Below are positions 1-13,126 of a stretch of DNA of 64,000 nucleotides, piece after piece (position 1 is the first letter of the stretch; the number at the start of each line of letters is the position of its first letter). Under the pieces are notes generated by a model, which worked only from the letters and a program-made list of their open reading frames with translations, ran no database searches and was not told the origin of the DNA. The position numbers and the translations under genes are program-made. Source of the DNA: Tetragonia tetragonoides (Eukaryota > Streptophyta > Magnoliopsida > Caryophyllales > Aizoaceae); assembly GCA_038025085.1 (NCBI GenBank), contig CM076148.1, positions 30,796,501 through 30,860,500 on the forward strand, read 5' to 3'.

Positions 1-690
1 ACAAGGTCATTAGGCATCATGTATAGCAATAGTAGTAACGAAATAATCAAATTGGTTCCATCACTAGCCATGATATAAAAAAAATTCGACTTTAAAATGT
101 TAGAAACAAAGGCTAATAAAGGAATAAACTTATCTCGAACGAAAGTCGTGGCGTGATAAATCACTGCCCTAAAGTCGAATTTTCCCCCACACGTACATTA
201 GGGAATTTCCGGCAACCGACCTGCAGGGATACACGACAACAAAAGCTCCGGTGTACTACGGTGCAATGGTTTTGAGAGCAAACTGAACTACTGTCAAACG
301 AATCACAGAGAGTATTTTGTGTGTCTGTGTTTTTTTGTGAAATGGGAAGTCTCCAATATATAGAGGAAAATAGAGGAGAATCATGATGGCAAAGACAATA
401 AATTTGGAGGTCATCAATGGAGAATATAGAGGGAATTGATATTTGTAACGGAAGACAATAAATCTTGTCTAGTCAAATTTATCAATGTAGGTAATTAAGG
501 AGTCATCCCATATATGGGTAACTATACAGCTTACCTTTTGTAAGCTATCAATGTGGGACAATAATATTGTCCAATATCTTTTCTTTGAAGCAAATATTCC
601 AACAATATGATTCACATATCAATTCTAAGGTAGTCAATACTTATAATAACCACGAATATTAAATTTAATAATGAAAAAATGACCGAATGC
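1..690. other. AT-rich intergenic stretch
   Basis: No open frame, splice structure or repeat boundary that I can support. The sequence is AT-rich and full of stops in all frames. It leads into the degenerate tandem repeat that starts near 700. Confidence 0.5.
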
Positions 691-699
691 GTACTCTTG

Positions 700-1200
700 T
701 CACATTACCTACAATATATTACAAATATCAGTCACATGTTCGTCGTCACATAGCATGCGCTTATCCCAGCAGATATTAGTTTATCACCTACCCCGTAATA
801 CCCACAAATATATAACCTGGAAATGTTGACGCTATATTTGATAATTATCACATTACATGCGCTTATATCCATAAAATATTAGGAAAATAAATATTAGTCA
901 CATGTTCGGTGTCACATGACATATGCTTGTCCCCGGCCCGCAAACGTTAGTCAACACAAATATCACTTGTCGTGTAATATCCACACATATATAACTACTT
1001 AATAAAATTGATGACTCTATGTGTGACCATTATCACACTACACGCGCTTATCCCATGTAATATTAGACAATTATATGTTTCCAGTCAAAAAACTTGTTAT
1101 TATACTCACAATTATAAAACTCAATTGAGCTGGTGATATTAGGTGCTCTCATACTCATAAATATAAAGTTTAATAAAACTGATGACTCAATAGTATCAAA
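700..1200. repeat. Degenerate tandem repeat, ~170-185 bp unit
   Basis: Recurring blocks such as catgcgcttatccc (near 755, 855, 1040, with a tatgcttgtcccc variant near 920) and cacatgttcg-gtcacat (near 735 and 900) recur in the same order. Phrases of the type tataac-cta-aat-ttga-g-ct followed by attatcacattac recur near 810-850 and 985-1040. This suggests two to three diverged direct copies. The period is estimated by eye. Confidence 0.4.
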
Positions 1201-1334
1201 TAGAGACTTTATTATTACATTTAATAGATATAATAAACATAAAAATCACCATAAATACCACAAAATGAAAAAAGAAAGAAAGAAAGTCATAGCCACTAAG
1301 AATGAGACGCATGTCACATTACCAGCGCTCTTAC

Positions 1335-1541
<207 letters not shown>

Positions 1542-1562
1542 TATATAATATATATGATGTGA

Positions 1563-2110
<548 letters not shown>

Positions 2111-3029
2111 AAAAAAAATTTAACACGATCGTGCATGAATATTACTCATTGTTCCAAGCCTTGCATGATATTGTCACAAATACTTAGGTGAGATGATAGA
2201 GATAGAGTAGTGTTTGTCACATTGTTTGGTGGACCTTTTTTTTTGAACAATATGATTTTTAAAATTTAAATCATGTTTTAAAAAGATAAATAATTCAAAA
2301 AAAAAATTGGGTTAAATATGCAAATAATAGAGATAATTATACTTTTATGTGGTTAAAATTCATAATTAAATACTAATAGACTCAAACAAGTAAGTGTGAT
2401 TGTAGGCAAGGGGTTTGTAAAAAACTTAAGAATTTTTACGTTATTTTTAGAGGCTAATATTTAGAAGATGTATATACTTTATTTCATGGTGATGAATTGA
2501 ACAAGTCCTTATTCTAGAACACTACATAGTATTAAAATAAAATATAAAAATTCTTCAAACTTTAGAGTCTTTGTAGTCTCTATTTGTTTAAATAGATATA
2601 AATGTTTATTATGATTACTAGCTTGGTGAAATTAATTGATTTCTCTCCGATTGAATGAAAAATACATGTTCATAATCTAAAGTTTTCGCGTTACAAGTAA
2701 TTTAGTCATGTTACAAATGCATTGATAACTCATTTTGTTTTACTCGAAAATTAAATTATATATTAAATAATTGTGTTGTAATTTTTTACCTTTTGTTGGT
2801 ATTTTTTTAAAGGAACCGAGTTATTAAATTAGCTATAAATACAATTTTTATTTGAAATGTTTGCATAAAGGTTTGAAAAGTTCCCTACTAAAGATGAATG
2901 TGCAATAACATATGATAATATAGGGCGATTAACAATTTGTCGAGTAACTCTTCTCTATTTTATTTATCAATTGACTGTCTTATTTGAATGATTAACAATT
3001 ATTGTATTTAATTACTCTTCCATATTTTG
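2111..3029. other. Intergenic, nothing recognised
   Basis: AT-rich sequence with short homopolymer runs. No ORF with gene-like composition, no splice pattern and no inverted-repeat ends were found. Confidence 0.5.
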
Positions 3030-3848
3030 TCATTTGCACACACAACTGCCACCAGCACAGTGACCTCCTTCTATGCACTGGAAATGACAATCAACATCTT
3101 TTTTGCAAGGAAAATGATTAGGCTGATCACAGCTGCATATCATATCCACACAAACGGCCTAAACAATAGTCACAATCTCTGTCGAGGTGGCAGTTTCTTT
3201 TTGCATTAATATCAGCAGACTGTGTTCCCATATATGGTGAACCAGTGTACCAAACAGAATAGACTTAGTAAATAAAAATCATTCATTATTCTTATATTGT
3301 AGGAGTATGTAGTACTCCATTATCAAATGTGAATGTATATTTACTTAGCATTCATGACAAAACGAACTTCAAGATTTCTAATTAGAAGAAAGATTTGGAG
3401 TCATATAGATGGACATAAATGGTATCAAATCCAAATTATGGCAATGATCACTGAGGATTTTGCAAAACTTTAAACTCGCTCATAATGAACCACAAAGAAA
3501 TTAGTGGCCATTAAAGTAAGTTATAGATATTGCAAGACAAAATGCATAGGAGATTATTAAAAATGTAGAACATTAGTTTTACCTATCTTAAGAAATATTA
3601 AATGTTATTCAATAATACGTTCATTTGATGTGGCTTGATATATGAATTAATGACTTTTGGTCAAAATAGTTGAATTTTATTTGTTCTTGTGAAGCTACAT
3701 GCATAGTGAAGTAACTAAATTTAGAATATTAAAAATAAAATAAAAATAAATAAGACCATGATATTTAAGGTACATGAAAAGGGGACAAACCTGATGCAAT
3801 AATCAGCACAATGAGAATAATAGCGAATTTGAATGATGATCCCTCAAT
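3030..3848 (-). pseudogene. Cysteine-rich secreted peptide (defensin-like) pseudogene, two exons
   Basis: Read on the minus strand, 3848-3791 encodes a hydrophobic segment (SSFKFAIILIVLIIAS) typical of a signal peptide. It stops at a CAG|GTTTGT-type donor at 3791/3790. About 0.6 kb on, 3176-3030 encodes cysteine-rich sequence. A first block (DCDYCLGRLC) and a second block with spacing C-x5-C-x3-C-x5-C-x4-C-x-C, then Lys and TGA at 3032-3030. A signal-peptide exon, an intron and a Cys-rich exon ending in C-x-C is the layout of plant defensin-like and nodule-type cysteine-rich peptides. It is broken: the position expected for the start codon reads ATT, and the two cysteine blocks lie in different frames with a stop between them. 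TATA-like sequence (tatataat on the minus strand) sits near 3935-3950. The family is inferred from Cys spacing only. Confidence 0.5.
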
Positions 3849-4359
3849 TTATTCTTGATAATTAAAACTGGTTTGTGGCTCTAAATTAAGAGTGTGAGCT
3901 TGGATTAATAGAGAGATTAGTAGTGGGTATAGATATATATTATATAATAACATCATGCATGATAAGTATGTATTTATACTAGCATGAATGCAGGTCTACT
4001 GCATACATTTTTTGAATTCATCAAATATGTAGGTGATTGTAGATTGTATTTCTTTCAAAGAATAGAGAATGAATAAATTGATGTAGGGAGCATTATTTAC
4101 ATTTGGTTTAGACAATAAAACCAATCTTTTTAATGATTCGTTTCCTTTTATTTTAATTGTTTTCGATCATATATGATCATGATTGATAACAAACATGGTA
4201 TATTGATTTTATTGTCAAGAGCCTTTATGATCATGATATATTGAGTTGTTTGTCAAGAGCCTTTGATTCACTTTTTATATGAAACTATTTTTGCTCAAAT
4301 TTTTTTTTTTGTGTGCAATCGTTTTCATTGTGAGACTAGTGTATATGCTAGAACTACGT
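3849..4359. other. Promoter side of the peptide pseudogene and AT-rich intergenic DNA
   Basis: Contains TATA-rich sequence at ~3928-3950 that could have driven the minus-strand peptide gene. Imperfect direct repeats of the phrase gtcaagagcctttgat occur at ~4215 and ~4253. No other gene is seen. Confidence 0.4.
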
Positions 4360-4690
4360 ATATATAAATACTACTCTCAAAGTCACCATATTAATTTATA
4401 AAAATTATCTGTGAATTAGAATTGTCATTAAACTAAAATTTAAAAGTCACAACTAAACTTTCGAAAGTCTACTGTAATATTCTCAAAGTCATATGTAAGT
4501 TAGACCGTCTCATCCTGAGATGATCTTTTGGAAAATTATGCTTTGAAATTTAATATTAGGACTTTAATGTAATTTAAATATTTGATTTACAAGTATTGTA
4601 CTTATATTGATGTTATCAACAAATAAAGGTTGAGATATGTTAAATTGACAGAAATTTTATTCCCCTATATATTCAAATAAAATTTTCTAA
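4360..4690 (+). repeat. Third copy of the 1788-2110 dispersed repeat
   Basis: It shares with 1788-2110, in the same order, actactctcaaagtcacc, aaaattatctgtgaattag, a gac(c)-gtctcat-tgagatgatc block and ggttgag-tatgttaaatt, ending in taacacgatcg. Its 5' edge abuts tatata, like the other copies next to (AT)n. No terminal repeats were found, so the class is unknown. Confidence 0.75.
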
Positions 4691-5188
4691 CACGATCGAA
4701 TGAATGTCTTTTTTCCGAATTACTAGTATTCAAATTCCCCTCGCACCCTCCACGTTACAGTAAAGGTATCCACAATCACAACCCAACAAAAAAAAAGAAA
4801 CCTTGTCGAATAGCAAGGTTATCAACGTGATAGTCAACTTTGTACCACTCATCGAAAGGCACTACCAACTCCCCGAAAAGGTCAAACAACTGGTCAAATT
4901 GTGCATAGGTGTGGAATTCTATTCAGTGACTAGCAACTGACTATCACTGTTGGCCGTGTCCATAGTCAATTCGGAGTATGAGGTTGAGGAGTAGGTTCGA
5001 ATAGGGAGCGGCCTACTCCAAGATAGTGTTCGACCTTGTTTAGGACCTTTTTAGGGGTCGTAGGACTGCTATTAGAGATTGCTTGTGATCCCTAAGTACC
5101 AAGCACAGCAACAACGGGGACTCATCTACCAATCCATATTTAATCAGGGTCCAAAGTTCAGTCCTGATCACCTGATCTTCACTTTGAT

Positions 5189-5300
5189 CATGGAGCAGCC
5201 TTAAATGTCTTGACCAGTTGTCCGGCCCTTTGAAGTGCCTACAAACTAATTAATACATAGTCATTGTGTTTGACGTGTATACCCTTAAAATGAACCAGAA
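5189..5300 (+). mobile_element. SINE 3' fragment, same family as 44934-45120
   Basis: It matches the 3' half of the intact SINE at 44934-45120, with the blocks gagcagc-ttaaat-tcttg, cagttgtccggccctttga and gtgcctacaa. A tagtcattgtg-t-gac block leads into ataccctt. The tRNA-like head (A and B boxes) is missing or unrecognisable. Confidence 0.65.
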
Positions 5301-5312
5301 AGTTAAGTAACA

Positions 5313-5447
5313 ATAAGTCTTATATAAAATCGTCTCACAATAAGACAGGTGACTTATGAAAAATAAGAACGACATTTTATCCACGAGTCATTCTTGTTGT
5401 TCATAAAAGTCACCCTATTTCATCGTAGGACGGTATTATGGAACTCA
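5313..5447. mobile_element. Small inverted-repeat element (MITE-like)
   Basis: Left part aataagacaggtgacttatg is answered in reverse complement by the right part (cataaaagtcaccctatttc), and taagaacgac by gtcattcttg. The outer arms also pair loosely (cttatataaaatcgtctcac against gtaggacggtattatgg). The boundaries are uncertain. Confidence 0.45.
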
Positions 5448-5449
5448 TA

Positions 5450-6520
5450 GTAGAGAGTTGAGACTCAAGTGGCCCTACTCACCAACCTTTAAAAGTGAAA
5501 CCGTTACTTCATTGCAATTATTTATTTCTTTCCTCTTACAATTTATTGTGTTTGAGTTGGATTTTGAGCAACAAGAGGGGCCAAAGGCGGTCAATAGAAC
5601 AAGACTTGAAGAGATGACTCTCACATCACATTCAACAAAAGTGACAAAAGCGGTACCTCTTCAGTGGTCTCAAAGCCAATAATCCAGCTAAAATCCAGCA
5701 ACTCCTTGTGGTTTTGCATTGCATCAGGTTGCCAGTTAGGGAAACGAACATCAAACTCTTAACAAATCAGAACTGGTATATGACTCTTCAATTGAAGCTA
5801 GGTTTCATTAGATTTCCTAAGACAACAAAATTCATTGGTTTTGGACTACTTTTCACACTCACAACTCTTGGGAACTTGTGCATCTTCTCCTATATATACA
5901 AACTCCTTTAGGAATGCTCAATTATTGGAGTACCTAATAGTGGGTGCGTGACGGAAGACATGGTCCAAGATTGAATTATCTACTTCGGATTAGGATCTTC
6001 TTCAATGAGTTCAATGTACTATGGAGTACTCTTTATTCAAGTATCTAATGTACGACATTGGCATACAATAAGTTTCGTGTAAGGTTTCTTCACATATAGT
6101 AGTTAAGAAAATCAATTCACAACTATACTTGAAAACGACTAAAACTCCCTCATTAACCACATACAATTCTTGCAAAACAACAAATTCAAAAGAAAGTTTT
6201 AGACGACAAAACGTGTTAAGAACGTGCGGCGGCTCTAAATGAATAATCATCATGACTATTTTTTAAATTACAATCTTACAAATTTTGATCATAACCATGT
6301 TTATTTAGGATATAGGGTTAACTAGGTAATTGCTTTATAGTCTATTGAGGGGCGGGGTTGTTACATGAAAACTTGATCTTAGGCATAAAGCCACGAAATT
6401 ATAGGAGTCCCTCCTACTGAACTAATTTCATAACTATGTATATGCATAATGCATTCAACGAACTTGAATAGTTTCTAGTTTCTACATCTCCTAAGTTAGG
6501 CGATGCATGAAACAACACAT
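5450..6520. other. Intergenic; only short unsupported ORFs
   Basis: Open stretches of 60-80 codons at 5458-5682, 5708-5911 (plus) and 6011-6253 (minus) show no domain, no intron logic and no promoter. I do not count them as genes. No repeat boundary is evident. Confidence 0.45.
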
Positions 6521-6524
6521 ACTA

Positions 6525-6620
6525 AGTCGGTAGTTTAGTTGATAATACCACTCGGCCACTCCTTATCTGGAACGAATCCGAATTCGAGACCTCATTCCCT
6601 GACTTCAGACCAGTTTAAAA
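6525..6620 (+). mobile_element. Possible degenerate SINE head
   Basis: A tRNA-like pair of pol III boxes appears in order: gtagtttagttgataata (A-box-like) and gaattcgagacct (B-box-like), about 50 bp apart. No poly(A) tail or TSD was found. Confidence 0.3.
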
Positions 6621-7000
6621 GACTCGTGAGCTTGTTAATCAGTTAAATGGACCTATATTATTTGAGCAATTCTTATCAATTTTATGAGAAAACACACACT
6701 TCAAGTTGATCTAAAAAAGCCCTGTAATTGAAGACAATGTTTTTGAAAGGACCTACAAGACAATGTTAGATCTATATAAATGAATTCTACATCTCATAAA
6801 CCATAGGTTTTGCTGGGAAGCTTTTTTGAGGTAACGACGATGTACAAGTACAAGTGGGTATTAGTGCTTTAATTTCGAGGCAACACAACTTGTAACTTCA
6901 GAGAACTTCAACACTTAAAATTGTCGCGACACAATGTAAATAAGCACCACTTTTTTTTATGCAAAACAGTGAGCATTATTGTGACTTTTTTTATTTTTTT

Positions 7001-7390
7001 TTTTGTTTAACCACAAGTTCACCTAAGTCCTTTGGGCCAAGGCTAATCTTGTTCGTACCGAATCGGTTCACGAAGGGGTAAAGTGCTCCCACTAAATGAT
7101 TTCTCCATTCACAAGATTCGAACCCTCGACCTTGCTTAAGGGATGAGAGTGCCGAACCACTCACACCAACCACTTATTGGTTGACTTTTTTTAGTTTAAC
7201 CACACCACAGAGTCTACAGGTTGACCTAAGTCTTTTGAGCTAACACTAATCATGTTCGTACTGGGCCAGTCCACGAAGGGATAAAGTGCTCATATTAAAT
7301 AATTTCTCTATTTAAAAGATTTGAACCCTCGACTTTACTTAAGGGATGAGAGTGTCGAGCCACTCACACCCACCACTTATTGGTTGAACA
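7001..7390 (-). mobile_element. Two tandem tRNA-derived SINE copies
   Basis: Two copies of one ~185-bp unit, 7001-7178 and ~7193-7388, lie head to tail. Read on the minus strand each starts ggtgtgagtggttcggcac (A-box-like). Next comes ggtcgagggttcgaatc, a good pol III B box, then a conserved body with gggagcactttacccctt and cgtacgaacaag-like sequence. The plus-strand right edge of each is ccacttattggttga. A third copy lies at ~55705-55862. No internal ORF. Confidence 0.7.
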
Positions 7391-7453
7391 TTGTGACTTT
7401 GTGAGTCGTGACACGATGACACTATTGCTAAAGTTGGAGTTGTTTAGTTTTTA

Positions 7454-7744
7454 GGGCCCGTTTCGCCTATCTTCTGCCAACTTCTCCTTTTTCTCCCAAA
7501 TTTGTTCTTGCTCACCCCCTTTTTATCCACTCTTCCCTTCATTTTCAACTTCTAAGAAGTTGAAATAAAGCTACAATTGGACTAGAAGGAGAAGTTACAA
7601 ATTGTAGCTTCTCCTTCTCCATCCACTTCTAGCTTTATTTTAACTTTTTAGAAGTTGGAAATGGAGGAAGAGTGGATAAAAAAGGGGTAAACAAGAACAA
7701 ATTTGAGAGTAGAAGGAGAAGTTGGTAGAAGATAGGCCAAACGG
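7454..7744. mobile_element. Tourist-like MITE, 291 bp, TSD TTA
   Basis: The left end gggcccgtttcgcctatctt pairs with a right end gataggccaaacgg. The arms continue as inverted repeats (caacttctcctt against aaggagaagttg; tccactcttccc against agagtgga). TTA flanks both sides (7451-7453, 7745-7747), as for PIF/Harbinger-type MITEs. A second copy lies at 47518-47812. Confidence 0.75.
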
Positions 7745-8216
7745 TTACTACCATATAGGCATTTTTCCTTTGTTGCGAACTTGCGATAAAACCATCACAT
7801 CACAATAATGTTATTCAAATAATAAGATTTGTCAAACACCTTATATTGTTTTGTTTTATGGTCAAATTACCGTTAGTCCGTCACACATAACCTTACAGTT
7901 ACAGGCTACAGCACCTTGCATCCCCTTTTATTTTTTTATCTTTTCTCTTTTCTTTTTTTCTGGGTGCGATAGCCTCAAAGAACTTTATAACAACCCCACA
8001 TGAAACTGATTTGAAGTTTCACCATGGCTAAATGCTAATACTGTACCTCCCACAAATTGGGGACCAATGAACTCAACAATAAGAGAACATGACAAAAAAA
8101 AGTCCTTGTCAAAAAGAAAGGTAAGGTGCAAGTGAATGATAGTTCTACACTTCTCACCCTGTGATGTTCGGAATTCTCATGTTTAATAGCGAACATAGTC
8201 AATTAAGGACATGTTC

Positions 8217-8328
8217 TTTTCAACTGATTTTTAGTTATCACTAGTTATTCCCAATTTTCAGTTACAAAATACTTTATTAATTATCCCCAATTACTGGTCA
8301 CCAGTTTTCAATTAAAACGAACGAGCCC
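8217..8328. mobile_element. Short Tourist-like MITE, 112 bp, TSD TAA
   Basis: Ends ggacatgttcttttcaa and ttaaaacgaacgagccc are inverted repeats and TAA flanks both sides. Internal phrases (cccaattttcagttacaaaatac, ggtcaccagttttca) match the element at 58342-61363, so this is a short relative. Confidence 0.7.
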
Positions 8329-8331
8329 TAA

Positions 8332-9484
8332 GTGCGATAGTATATCACTACCATGGCTGCATTTTACTCCTTCAACTTCCCGAAATCAGTAAGAATTAGT
8401 AGGTACCTCAAGTTCAATGGAAGGACCTTTCGAAAAAAAAAAAGGTTCAACGGAAAGCTCTTTGGAATGTCATACCCATTTCCCACATCTATCATGACAA
8501 AACTAAAGACAAAGACATGCTTCTTCTATCTTGATTCTTGCAAGCGATATAGATAAGAACCGGTGCTTATCTATATCCTAGGTGCTCCATTGATACTTTC
8601 CTATCCAAATCCAATTCCTACTCCTTTTACTTTCACTGAAAATGGCCTAAGAAATCGACATGGTATATCTTGGACTACTCTTGGTTCCTTATCCACATAC
8701 TTTTGATATATCATGCACAAATAAAATCGGCAAACGGGTCAGTCGAATCGAATTCGGGTCCGTTTACTTCAGGTTTGGATCAATCGAATCGGATTCGAGT
8801 CCTTTCACTTCGGGTTTGGATCGTCGTATCACTTCAAGGAATCTCAATCCCTCCTTAAATTCCATACCATTATTTAGGCACTCCTCATAATTAGACTTAA
8901 CTCCAATCACCAATCATTAACAACAATTACTAGCCAATCTATTTGAGACTCATTTTACCATACATTTGTGCCTCCAATCCTAAACAAACCCAAACTCCAA
9001 AAAAAAAAATAATAATATTCCATGGGATATATGTTCATATAGTCATATAACACTAGATCATAAAGGATAACATATCCATTGGAGAAAAAGCAAACCCACA
9101 CAACAATGCTCTTTATATTACAAAACCAGAACAAAGTCAACAAACATAAACATCTCCATAAAGTAAAAAAAAAAAAAAAAAAGCAAAAGATAAAGATGGA
9201 ATTTACAAAGGGTTTGAAAGAAACCCTACCTTTTACAAAAGGCAGAACCTCTCAAAAAAAAAATATACCCAAGTGGGAGAGGTGAGAGAATTCATTCATT
9301 CATTTAGGGGAGGGCCCTAATATAACTCAAAAAACAAAACCCCCAAATATTTCATAACTGGCCCAGATCCTAAAAAATCCTAATTTAAAAAAAAAAATTA
9401 AAAAAAAGGAAAAAAAAAAGTAGTGGATAAGTCTTATCATATATGCATGCATCTGTACCAAGACATGGGTAACCGAAAATGATT
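8332..9484. other. Intergenic and 3' flank of the RING gene
   Basis: The ~8720-8830 part has repeated cgaatcgaattcgggtc-like phrases resembling the bodies of the hAT-type elements at 46657 and 14841. 9160-9420 is rich in poly(A) runs and is the likely 3' UTR side of the minus-strand RING gene. No other gene is supported. Confidence 0.4.
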
Positions 9485-9979
9485 TCATTGGGCGGCGGCT
9501 ATTAATTCCACGCGCCTCCCTGTTTGATCCACGCGCCGCTCAAAATGGTCCACGCGCCGCCACTCAGGGATGAGGGGTGACCGGCAAAGAGGGCAGTTTG
9601 ACTTCATCTGGTCGATCCATCCATCGAGGCACTCACGGTGGAACACGTGGCAGCACGAGAGACGTCTAACGAAGTCACCGTCTTTTAAGCCACATAAGCA
9701 GAAAACGCAGTCCACGTCATCATCATCGGTGGTGGTGAGGTGGCGGGTGTAGCGATAGGATGTGCATACGGCGGTGATGACGGAAGCTTCATCGGAAGGG
9801 GTGACGTCACGGGTGACGTAGGAGAGAGATTGGGAAGAGGAGGAAGGGGAAGAGGAGGTGGTGGTGTAGACGGAGGAGATGAGGTGACGGAGGTGAGTGA
9901 CGGCGGTGGCGATGAGAGCTAGAAGGAGGATTGGGAGAGAGTCTGAGGAGACATCGGTTAACTGGCTTTGTAGCCCCAT
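9485..9979 (-). CDS. RING-H2 finger protein, likely membrane-anchored E3 ubiquitin ligase
   Basis: A 164-residue single-exon frame. Residues ~14-37 (SLPILLLALIATAVTHLRHL) form an N-terminal hydrophobic anchor, followed by a Ser/Thr-rich linker (38-62) and an acidic DDDDVD patch just before the RING. The RING-H2 is complete: C91-x2-C94-x14-C109-x1-H111-x2-H114-x2-C117-x11-C129-x2-C132, with the conserved Trp121 of the E2-binding surface and Pro130 before the last Cys. Small intronless plant proteins with an N-terminal hydrophobic stretch and a RING-H2 (ATL, XERICO and BRH1-like groups) act as E3 ubiquitin ligases. The subgroup is not determined here. The basic tail repeats RRVD/RRVE. The ATG at 9979 follows an A-rich leader with a TATA box ~115 bp upstream. 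This is the most convincing host gene in the window. Confidence 0.9.
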   Translation of the reverse strand: MGLQSQLTDVSSDSLPILLLALIATAVTHLRHLISSVYTTTSSSPSSSSQSLSYVTRDVTPSDEASVITAVCTSYRYTRHLTTTDDDDVDCVFCLCGLKDGDFVRRLSCCHVFHRECLDGWIDQMKSNCPLCRSPLIPEWRRVDHFERRVDQTGRRVELIAAAQ

Positions 9980-10093
9980 ATTATCTCTTTTTTTTTTTTT
10001 TTTGAGCTTTTGAGTTTGTGTTTGTTGATTGTTGATCTCTCTAGAAAGGTAGCTAAATTGGATTTGTTGGTGTTATTGGTTGAGTTGGTTTGT

Positions 10094-10102
10094 TTTTATA
10101 TA
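10094..10102 (-). promoter_or_regulatory. TATA box of the RING-H2 gene
   Basis: The minus strand reads tatataaaa, about 115 bp before the ATG at 9979. A pyrimidine-rich minus-strand tract (Y-patch-like) lies further upstream at 10170-10260. A second TATA-like motif, tataaata on the plus strand at 10172-10179, points the other way. No convincing plus-strand gene follows it. Confidence 0.6.
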
Positions 10103-10309
10103 TCTAGACTAGAAGTGGGGTTTGGAGTTTTGGGATTTGATTAAGGGAGAAAAGGAAAGTGGGGAGGAGGGTATAAATAGGGGGGAAAGAGAGAAAAGAC
10201 AAGGAAGAGAGACTAGAGAGAGGGAGAGAGGGGGGTGGGGTGGGGAAGAAGGGGGTGGGGAGAGGCTTGGAAGTTTGTTTGTGGGTAAATGTGTCAAACT
10301 GGTCAATCT

Positions 10310-11290
10310 AGCGGGTTTTGTTTTTGATTTGGTTTGGGTTGTGTCGGTTTATTTTCTAGAATTGTTTTCACTGAGGTTCATTTGTTCGCATAGGTGCAGT
10401 TCATTAAATGTCACTTTAAAATTGGTCTCTCTCTTTTTTAGGTCCTTGGATTACAGGTGGGGTTTGGATGGTTAAAGGAGAGAGATAGGGAAAAGAGAAG
10501 GACTACCTCAGCTGTTAACGGCAGAGGATCTGAACTCTATTTGTTCAAAATGCTTTGAGTCGAGTTCTATTACGAGTCATATCATTATTAGCTTAGCTTC
10601 GAGTACGGATCGAGATACTAAGGATTGGATTGATGTTCAGTTTGGTATATATTTAGGTTGTTGGTTCTTTTCGGGGTTGAATTTTAGTCGGATCGAGTTG
10701 GGTGTGCTCCTTGATACATTTTCATGTAAAAGTAGTTTCCCTTTACAAATTAACATGGGACATGATTGCTAGCAAGTTACACAAGTACCCAATCTGTCAA
10801 AATGGGAAATGACAAATAAATAGTTGGTTCATTTTCATAAGTGGGCGTTTAAAGTGTCTTAAACATTCTTATCATGTTATGATCTTAAGAGCACAAATAA
10901 TAATAAAATAAAGTAACTAAGTCAAAAGTTATGGTCATTTTAGCATTAGTTATTGGTTTAGGATTGGATCACCAATTTCGAGTTATATTTAGTTTAATTT
11001 ACTTTTATATTTAAATAAATTTCGTGTCGATTTGAATTAGTTACAACTTACATGTCTATTATTAGTTCTGTCAATTTCGGTCATTTCGTTCGACTCGTGT
11101 TTCTAGATCGATTCAACATTACTGTGTTGGACGTTGGTGAAAGAGATTGGAAGCTTATTTGTTGATATGTCAAACTAATCGATCCAACGAATTTTCAATT
11201 TGGTCTGTCATGATCGGGTCAATTTGAAATTGATTTTTGAAACAAGTACAGTTTTAAGTTATTTTCTTATTATTTACACATTTCAAACAA
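10310..11290. other. Intergenic
   Basis: No gene seen. The 10550-11270 part contains scattered gggtcgag/ggatcgag phrases similar to the bodies of hAT-type elements, without identifiable ends. Confidence 0.4.
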
Positions 11291-11298
11291 TAAAAATA

Positions 11299-12425
<1,127 letters not shown>

Positions 12426-12433
12426 TAAAAATA

Positions 12434-13109
12434 CACCACAAGGTCCACAACTATGATAAATGGATAGGTTTGAGTCAGATTTTTGGATGGGGTTAATTTT
12501 AAGAGGTCTATTTATGGGGTATATATTTTGTGGGGGAAGAGGGAGTGGTTTGGGGCGTGGTAAGCAGTGTGAAAGGGTTGGAGACCATGTGTTTGTGGGC
12601 TCCATTTTGTCTTTTTTTGTCCACATTTTAAATTTCGTTTTCTCACTACCGGGATAGGAAGATTGAAGATTGAAGATTGTTGATTTAAAAATGATTTTAC
12701 TCTTTTCTTTTTCCAATTCCATTATCAAGATGTGGAGAGGGAGCACGAATTATTGTGGTTATTTAGATCCTGCGTGTGCGTCGACTACCTTTTTCAATTT
12801 GAGTTATGTTAAGCATGTTACTTGTGATAATGGCTTCTCTATCTACTCATGTTTTGTTTTATGTTGGTTTACTCGTCTTTTTCGGTTTTTGGTTCAACTG
12901 AGCGTATTCACGATCGATGACCGTGATTATTCTTCGTGCTGGCTGATATATACCTTAAAGAATGAGATAATTGGCCAAGTAATTTAAAACTGTTTCATAC
13001 TCAATACGAAATATGAACCCTCAATTTTAATTTAGGGTGCATGAATCCATACCTCTCAACCAAACTCTGATTTGGTTATATTTACTTTGAATGCATCATC
13101 ATCATATCT
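12434..13109. other. Intergenic; ORFs not supported
   Basis: Frames of 65-110 codons exist on both strands (12460-12657, 12670-12987, 12414-12746 minus). They overlap, have unlike composition and no recognisable domain. A small tandem duplication gaagattgaagattgaagatt is at 12659-12679. Confidence 0.4.
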
Positions 13110-13126
13110 AATTAGTACTCATCGTC

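Noticed and set aside
9570..9922. Two 60-codon plus-strand ORFs
   Set aside because: Antisense shadows of the RING-H2 gene.
10122..10475. Gly/Glu/Arg-rich ORF and its antisense
   Set aside because: GA-rich leader region upstream of the RING gene; composition artefact, although tataaata at 10172 first suggested a plus-strand promoter.
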